DNA of 46,436 nt. Origin: Gelidibacter sp039916245. Lineage in GTDB: Bacteria > Bacteroidota > Bacteroidia > Flavobacteriales > Flavobacteriaceae. Positions 42,131-46,436 of the stretch are shown in pieces. Each line of letters starts with the position of its first letter. Position 1 is the first letter of the stretch. The notes under the pieces are model-generated. The model searched no databases. It was not told where the DNA came from and saw nothing but the letters and a program-made list of their open reading frames with translations. Where the stretch lies: the NCBI RefSeq assembly GCF_039916245.1, contig NZ_JBDSLS010000152.1, positions 1 to 46,436 of the forward strand, given 5' to 3'. Position numbers and translations under genes: made by a program.

Positions 42131-43918
42131 ATGAATTTCAAGTCCATCTATAATTCTGAGCGCTTTCTGAAAATCATCTTCGGTTTAAGTTTGTTCATTG
42201 TTTTGGTCATGGGCGGTTTAGCATATCAATATATACAGAAGCTATCCAAAAGTTTTGATGAAGTTCAGCACACCTACCAGATTCATATCGAATTAGAGAA
42301 ACTGGCTTCTCTTCTGAAAGATGCCGAAAGTGGCAAAAGAGCCTTTATCATATCCAAAGATTCCACCTTTTTAGAACCTTTTTTATCAAGTGGCGAAGCA
42401 ATAGACAGTAGCTTAGACCATTTAAAGTATCTAACGGTCGACAATCCAGAACAACAAAAAAATCTAGAAGAACTAGAAATCAAAATTGACGAAAGTCTCG
42501 ATATTTTCGAAAAAACACTGCAGCTCGCGGTTTCCAACAAGCTGGAATCGCCAGAATTTATTTCGGGTTTCAATGAAGGGAGACGCACCATGAATAGCGT
42601 GCGCTTTAAAATCATTCAAATGACCACTCATGAAAATAACATGCTTGGTATTAGAAAAGAAAAGAGTTCAAAAACACTGTCTAACGCTCCCATGATCGTT
42701 TACTATGTTTTGATTTTATCACTGGTCATTTTACTGTTGATATACATCCAAATCAGTAAGAATCTCAAAAGTTTAAAGCAAAAGAATGAACTTTTAGAAA
42801 CTTTCAAGGAATCCACCACGCAATCTGAAATTATCAGCAAACTCGGCAATTGGATCTGGCATGTAGAAAAGGACACTTTTGAGTTTTCTGACAACCTCTA
42901 CCGATTGCTTGGAGAAGAACCCCAGTCGTTCGAACCAACCATGGAACACTTTATGGCTTTCGTCCATCCGGAAGATTTGGATAAATTCTCAGAGCAAGTC
43001 ACTAAAATGATGGCAAACGAAGATTTGCCTTTCACACATTACAGAATTCTTCAAAAAGATGGCAGCGTCAAACATTTCAAATCCTACGGAAAAGTTTTAA
43101 TCGATTCAGAAGGCTACAAAAAACTGTTGGGAACAACGGCCGACATTACCGACGAAATCGAAAATTACCGATTAATTGAAGAAAGAAACCTCGAATTAGA
43201 ACGCAACAATAAAGAACTGGCGTCATTCAACTATGTTGCCAGCCACGATTTGCAAGAGCCTTTACGAAAAATCCAAACCTTCATCTCCCGATTGGAAGAT
43301 AAAGAACAGGAACAGTTATCCGCCAATGGCAAACTTTATATACAGCGCATCAAATCATCATCCGCAAGAATGCGATCCTTAATAGATGACTTATTACAGT
43401 TTTCAAGAACCAATAAATCAGAGGAAGCTTTCGAGGAGTCGAACGTTAACATCTTATTGGAAACCGCTAAACACGATCTGGCAGAAATCATCTCCGATAA
43501 GAGAGCACGGATTTCATCGGACAGAATGCCTTCCATGAAAGTGATCCCATTTCAAATCAAACAATTGTTTTTAAATCTCATCAGCAACTCCTTAAAGTAC
43601 AGTCGTAAAAATATAGCACCAGTTATCACAATTACCTATTCACAAACAAAGGCAAGTGATTTACCAAAAGTGAAATATTCAAAATACAACCTCTACCATA
43701 CCATTACCATAAAAGACAACGGGATTGGCTTTGACCAAGAGTATGCTGACAAGATTTTCATTCTATTTAATAGGCTGCACAACAAAACAGAATACTCCGG
43801 TACAGGCATCGGCCTTTCTATCTGCAAAAAAATTGTCGAAAATCACAACGGCTATATTACCGCCGAAGGAAAGGTAATTGAAGGTTCCACCTTTACTTTT
43901 TATCTCCCAATTAGCTAA
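42131..43918 (+). CDS. Membrane histidine kinase with CHASE3 and PAS domains
   Basis: 595 residues. TM1 near residues 14-34 (KIIFGLSLFIVLVMGGLAYQ). CHASE3 sensor with the hallmark LLKDAESGKRAFIISKDSTF. TM2 near 188-206 (MIVYYVLILSLVILLLIYIQ). PAS domain about 235-345 (SKLGNWIWHVEKDTFEFSDN, FRILQKDGSVKHFKSYGK-like stretch). HisKA with His in NYVASHDLQEPLRKIQTFIS. HATPase_c (FLNLISNSLKYSRKNIAPV, IKDNGIGFDQEYADKIF, GTGIGLSICKKIVENH). It lacks a C-terminal receiver; the separate receiver gene supplies that. A terminator follows at 43943. Confidence 0.93.
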   Translation: MNFKSIYNSERFLKIIFGLSLFIVLVMGGLAYQYIQKLSKSFDEVQHTYQIHIELEKLASLLKDAESGKRAFIISKDSTFLEPFLSSGEAIDSSLDHLKYLTVDNPEQQKNLEELEIKIDESLDIFEKTLQLAVSNKLESPEFISGFNEGRRTMNSVRFKIIQMTTHENNMLGIRKEKSSKTLSNAPMIVYYVLILSLVILLLIYIQISKNLKSLKQKNELLETFKESTTQSEIISKLGNWIWHVEKDTFEFSDNLYRLLGEEPQSFEPTMEHFMAFVHPEDLDKFSEQVTKMMANEDLPFTHYRILQKDGSVKHFKSYGKVLIDSEGYKKLLGTTADITDEIENYRLIEERNLELERNNKELASFNYVASHDLQEPLRKIQTFISRLEDKEQEQLSANGKLYIQRIKSSSARMRSLIDDLLQFSRTNKSEEAFEESNVNILLETAKHDLAEIISDKRARISSDRMPSMKVIPFQIKQLFLNLISNSLKYSRKNIAPVITITYSQTKASDLPKVKYSKYNLYHTITIKDNGIGFDQEYADKIFILFNRLHNKTEYSGTGIGLSICKKIVENHNGYITAEGKVIEGSTFTFYLPIS

Positions 43919-43942
43919 GACTTTTAAAACAACTTCTTAATC

Positions 43943-43978
43943 AACACCCTTTATACCACATATAGGGTGTTTTTTTTT
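43943..43978 (+). terminator. Intrinsic terminator of the AraC/REC/HK operon
   Basis: AACACCCT (43943-43950) and AGGGTGTT (43964-43971), followed by a run of T. The loop adds a weak TATA pairing. Confidence 0.85.
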
Positions 43979-44093
43979 GCCATTTATGGAAATTCTATAA
44001 TCAATTCCGAAAATGCTGTAAGAAAAAATAAGAGATGCCTCCGCATCTTTGTAATGTAAATAATAAGCCAACAAAAAGGATTTAGCATTTCAT

Positions 44094-44240
44094 ATGAAAA
44101 CCTTGTTTTACACAATATCAGTTTTAGTCGTGATTGTATGGGCCTTAAGCTACTTTGTATATGGTCTAAATGAATCCGTTCATTTTTTACTGTTAACGTC
44201 AATTCTCTTAGGAGTGGCGGGACTTTTTGAGAAACATTAA
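44094..44240 (+). CDS. DUF5670 (lmo0937-type) micro-membrane protein
   Basis: 48 residues: MKTLFYTISVLVVIVWALSY, FVYGLNESVHFLLLTSILLG, then a short tail GLFEKH. Two membrane helices in a hairpin with the W-A-x-x-F-x-Y-G motif typical of the lmo0937/DUF5670 family, often stress-induced. It lies in the 530-base gap between the kinase operon and the second AraC gene, with the small hairpin AGATGC/GCATCT at 44033-44048 upstream. The longer minus-strand frame here is a shadow. Confidence 0.75.
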   Translation: MKTLFYTISVLVVIVWALSYFVYGLNESVHFLLLTSILLGVAGLFEKH

Positions 44241-44298
44241 CGTATCGAATTACAACGCCGATAACTATTACAAACAAAATTTAAGAGAATCGATAAAC

Positions 44299-44391
44299 AT
44301 GAAAACTACCCAACCTTCCGACCTAAAGCAATATGCCGAGTTTTTCCAAAAACGAATCGTAGTAGCACAAATGCCAGAATTAGAATATTAG
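44299..44391 (+). other. Possible 30-codon leader ORF before the second AraC gene
   Basis: MKTTQPSDLKQYAEFFQKRI, ending MPELEY. It begins after a purine-rich stretch and sits 60 bases before the AraC start. Too short to classify; could be a leader peptide or chance. Confidence 0.3.
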
Positions 44392-44453
44392 CCACAAACA
44401 ACGGCCAAATATAAATTCCAGACACCAATAATTAACCAATAAAATAACAAGCC

Positions 44454-45461
44454 ATGATAACAATTGCATCTAAAGTTAACGATCTGTATTCCTTTTTTGA
44501 TACACTAAAAACTGAAATTGGTGGTACGTTAGCCAAAAACACGGCCGAGTATAAACTTAATATTGATAATGATATCGCAAAAGGCAGCATCCGCTCCATT
44601 GCTCTTGAAGATGGACTAGCCGTTTTGGAGTTTGATATCATTGTCCATGAAAATATTAAAATGACTATTGACACGTGCCTTGCAACTCATGTCAATTTCA
44701 TTTACTGCTCAAAAGGAAGATTATCGCAATCTTTCAATGCGGATAGCACCACCAATACGATTGACGCTTTTCAAACCAGCATTGTCGCGAACATTATATC
44801 AGAACAAAACATCATTGTCTTAGAAAAGAATGTAGAAACCGTAGCGACACTAATTTCGGTGAACACGTCTTATGATAGCACTTCACAATGGAGCACAAAG
44901 TTAAAAGATGCCTTCATTTCAGATAAGAAAGAGGACTATCTATATATCGGTTCCTACAACCTTAAAATAGCCGAAAGCATCAAACAGCTACAATCCATCA
45001 AACAAGAAGGTTTGGTGCGGGAATTATTGACCAAAGGCATTGTAAACGTCATCTTGGCGCTGGAAATTGACCACCATAATAACGACATCGAGAATTTGGA
45101 GATGGAACCGACCTCTTTAACTAAAATGGAAATCAGTTTAATTGCAAAACTCACGGAATATATCAATGAATTTCCAGATTTAGATCATAAAGTTGAAAAC
45201 CTGAGTGATCGCGTTGGATTATCTGCAGCCAAATTACAAGAAGGCTTTAAGTTTCAGCACGGCTTGACTGTTTGCGAATATATTCGTTCGGTAAGATTGA
45301 CCAAATCGGAGGAACTGATCATCAATACCGACTTAAACATTTCAGAAATTGTGTACAGCGTTGGATTTACCAGCCGAAGTTACTTCTCTAAAATATTTAA
45401 GGAACGATACGACTGTACGCCTAGTGATTACAAAAAAAATAAGTTAGCTGTCTCAGCATAA
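44454..45461 (+). CDS. AraC-family transcriptional regulator with large N-terminal domain
   Basis: 335 residues. The N-terminal 220 residues are a beta-rich sensor (SIRSIALEDGLAVLEFDIIV, ATHVNFIYCSKGRLSQSFNA, QTSIVANIISEQNIIVLEKN) that looks like a cupin-type ligand domain with no known ligand. The AraC double HTH covers about residues 235-330: LSDRVGLSAAKLQEGFKFQH, TVCEYIRSVRLTKSEELIIN, LNISEIVYSVGFTSRSYFSK, IFKERYDCTPSDYKK. Start ATG at 44454. It stands alone and ends before a hairpin terminator. Likely controls adjacent stress-type genes such as the DUF5670 protein (inference from position only). Confidence 0.9.
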   Translation: MITIASKVNDLYSFFDTLKTEIGGTLAKNTAEYKLNIDNDIAKGSIRSIALEDGLAVLEFDIIVHENIKMTIDTCLATHVNFIYCSKGRLSQSFNADSTTNTIDAFQTSIVANIISEQNIIVLEKNVETVATLISVNTSYDSTSQWSTKLKDAFISDKKEDYLYIGSYNLKIAESIKQLQSIKQEGLVRELLTKGIVNVILALEIDHHNNDIENLEMEPTSLTKMEISLIAKLTEYINEFPDLDHKVENLSDRVGLSAAKLQEGFKFQHGLTVCEYIRSVRLTKSEELIINTDLNISEIVYSVGFTSRSYFSKIFKERYDCTPSDYKKNKLAVSA

Positions 45462-45507
45462 TATATATATAGCACGTCCCTCAACGGATTAAAGTACCAA
45501 TTTGAAT

Positions 45508-45540
45508 AAAGCTCTGATGAAAATTGGGGCTTTTTTCTTT
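45508..45540 (+). terminator. Intrinsic terminator after the second AraC gene
   Basis: AAAGCTC (45508-45514) pairs with GGGCTTT (45527-45533, one G-T), followed by T-rich sequence. Confidence 0.65.
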
Positions 45541-45606
45541 ATACTAAATATTTAGCGGAAAAATCAAAATTTCTTTTGAAGTTATAATGGATTTCCACCT
45601 CAACAT

Positions 45607-45969
45607 TCATTGTAAAATAATATCGCTATCAATATTCAACTTTTGATGCAAAGCTTTTGCAACATTTAAAGTAATCTCTCTATTACCATTTAGATAATCA
45701 CTTATTCGCGAAGCGCTTGTATTCAAAAGCGTAGCTAGATCTTTCTTTCTTAAACCCAATTCAAACATCCTCAACTTGATCATTTCCTGTAAGGTTGGCA
45801 GACCAATAGGAAAATGGATTTCTTCATAGCACTCGATGATATCGCTAATCTTCATAAACTCTTTTGCTAAAGGATCATCCAACGGCGTATCGTCATCGAC
45901 AATATCTACCAATTCTTCCAAGCGAAGGTTTGCCTTGACGTATTCTTCATGTGTTATTAATTTGCTCAT
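45607..45969 (-). CDS. higA: HigA-type antitoxin (XRE)
   Basis: 120 residues. N-terminal half binds toxin (MSKLITHEEYVKANLRLEEL, acidic DIVDDDTPLDDPLAKEF). C-terminal HTH: MIKLRMFELGLRKKDLATLL, NTSASRISDYLNGNREITLN, VAKALHQKLNIDSD. Starts 4 bases after the toxin stop, the normal toxin-first higBA order. Intact, unlike the locus at 4 kb. It should repress its operon, perhaps through the TTACAA/TTGTAA palindrome at 46335. Confidence 0.93.
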   Translation of the reverse strand: MSKLITHEEYVKANLRLEELVDIVDDDTPLDDPLAKEFMKISDIIECYEEIHFPIGLPTLQEMIKLRMFELGLRKKDLATLLNTSASRISDYLNGNREITLNVAKALHQKLNIDSDIILQ

Positions 45970-45973
45970 ATCA

Positions 45974-46270
45974 TTAAAATTTATCGATATTCTTTATTTT
46001 GTCGTAATCCTTATGGCTACCTACCCATCGAATTAGCACTTTCTTAAACTTAAATCGTACGATGGCTACAATCCGGTCATGGTTTCCTTTAACATTGAAA
46101 ACAAATCTTCCATTCCCAACGTTGTCCGCAGAATTGAAGGTATTCTTTAAATCAGCAAAACTATCCCATTCAGCCTTCTTAGTTATTATATACCAATCTC
46201 GCAATGCTGTAGTAGCGTTGGTTTCTTTCGAAAAAAAATCTCTTAATTTTTTGAATGAAATAATGTGCAT
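45974..46270 (-). CDS. higB: HigB-type toxin
   Basis: 98 residues, full length for the family: MHIISFKKLRDFFSKETNAT, TALRDWYIITKKAEWDSFAD, LKNTFNSADNVGNGRFVFNV, KGNHDRIVAIVRFKFKKVLI, RWVGSHKDYDKI. The conserved RFVFNVKGN...R core and GSHKDYD end match HigB mRNA interferases, which cut translated mRNA at the ribosome. No frameshift or stop. Directly followed by higA on the same strand. Confidence 0.95.
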   Translation of the reverse strand: MHIISFKKLRDFFSKETNATTALRDWYIITKKAEWDSFADLKNTFNSADNVGNGRFVFNVKGNHDRIVAIVRFKFKKVLIRWVGSHKDYDKIKNIDKF

Positions 46271-46296
46271 ATGAGAAGAAAATCAATTCTATATCA

Positions 46297-46349
46297 CAAA
46301 GATAAAGCTAAAAATTACATATATGGTAATCTATTTACAATTGTTGTAA
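46297..46349 (-). promoter_or_regulatory. Promoter and operator region of the intact higBA locus
   Basis: On the minus strand TATCTTTG (46297-46304) matches TAnnTTTG. Further upstream TTACAA-TTG-TTGTAA (46335-46349) is a perfect palindrome with a 3-base spacer, a candidate HigA site. No -33 TTG at good spacing. Sequence beyond 46349 shows nothing. Confidence 0.5.
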
Positions 46350-46436
46350 TTTTGTATGTACGAATTGAACTGACATGCTATCGTTGGTGTTTTCCACCAA
46401 TACAATAATCAACCAACTTTGAGTTTATTCTCTAAA

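Overview
The window looks like chromosomal DNA of a marine-type Flavobacteriaceae (Bacteroidota). The evidence is a low-GC sequence, a SusC/SusD pair under a FecI/FecR-type sigma/anti-sigma couple, TAnnTTTG-type -7 boxes, weak ribosome binding sites, many lipoproteins with a short lipobox, and a short-chain L-threonine dehydrogenase very close to the flavobacterial type. No phage, insertion sequence, CRISPR array or rRNA operon is visible. One tRNA-Arg(CCT) is present.

Layout. 1-10 kb is an accessory-looking stretch. It holds the 3' end of tex, small unknown proteins, a ParDE locus whose toxin is broken, a histone-deacetylase-like enzyme, a short SSB, and a HigBA-type locus with a frameshifted toxin that sits between two 150-bp direct repeats of the ssb upstream region. 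It continues with a GNAT acetyltransferase, a DUF6624 protein, a thioredoxin-fold lipoprotein and an Abi_2/AbiF-like HEPN protein. A promoter and a terminator-like structured leader lie directly in front of the Abi gene. 10-18.5 kb is ordinary: a spermidine-synthase-like methyltransferase, a CBS protein, an M28 membrane peptidase overlapping an SDR protein, a TPR protein, and an M13 lipoprotein peptidase. Three heptanucleotide tandem arrays lie at 17.8-18.0 kb. 18.7-23.3 kb is regulatory: a hybrid histidine kinase facing an NtrC-type regulator, plus two PepSY-like periplasmic proteins.

23.5-36 kb carries threonine dehydrogenase, a possible structured leader with a micro-protein, and then a nutrient-uptake locus. 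The locus comprises FecI sigma and FecR anti-sigma (divergent), a SusC transducer with an STN domain, SusD, a TlpA-like lipoprotein, and a pair of M16 peptidases, one catalytic and one lacking the zinc motif. No glycoside hydrolase is present, so a peptide-like substrate is more likely than a glycan (inference).

36-46.4 kb looks stress- and signal-related. It has two DUF2383 four-helix proteins, LemA plus a DUF2207 membrane protein, tRNA-Arg, an AraC/receiver/histidine-kinase operon, a DUF5670 micro-membrane protein, a second AraC regulator and an intact HigB/HigA locus.

The strongest leads are the Abi_2 gene with its terminator-like leader RNA, the decayed HigBA cassette between 150-bp repeats, and the three adjacent heptad arrays. 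All family calls come from reading the translations. No database search was run.
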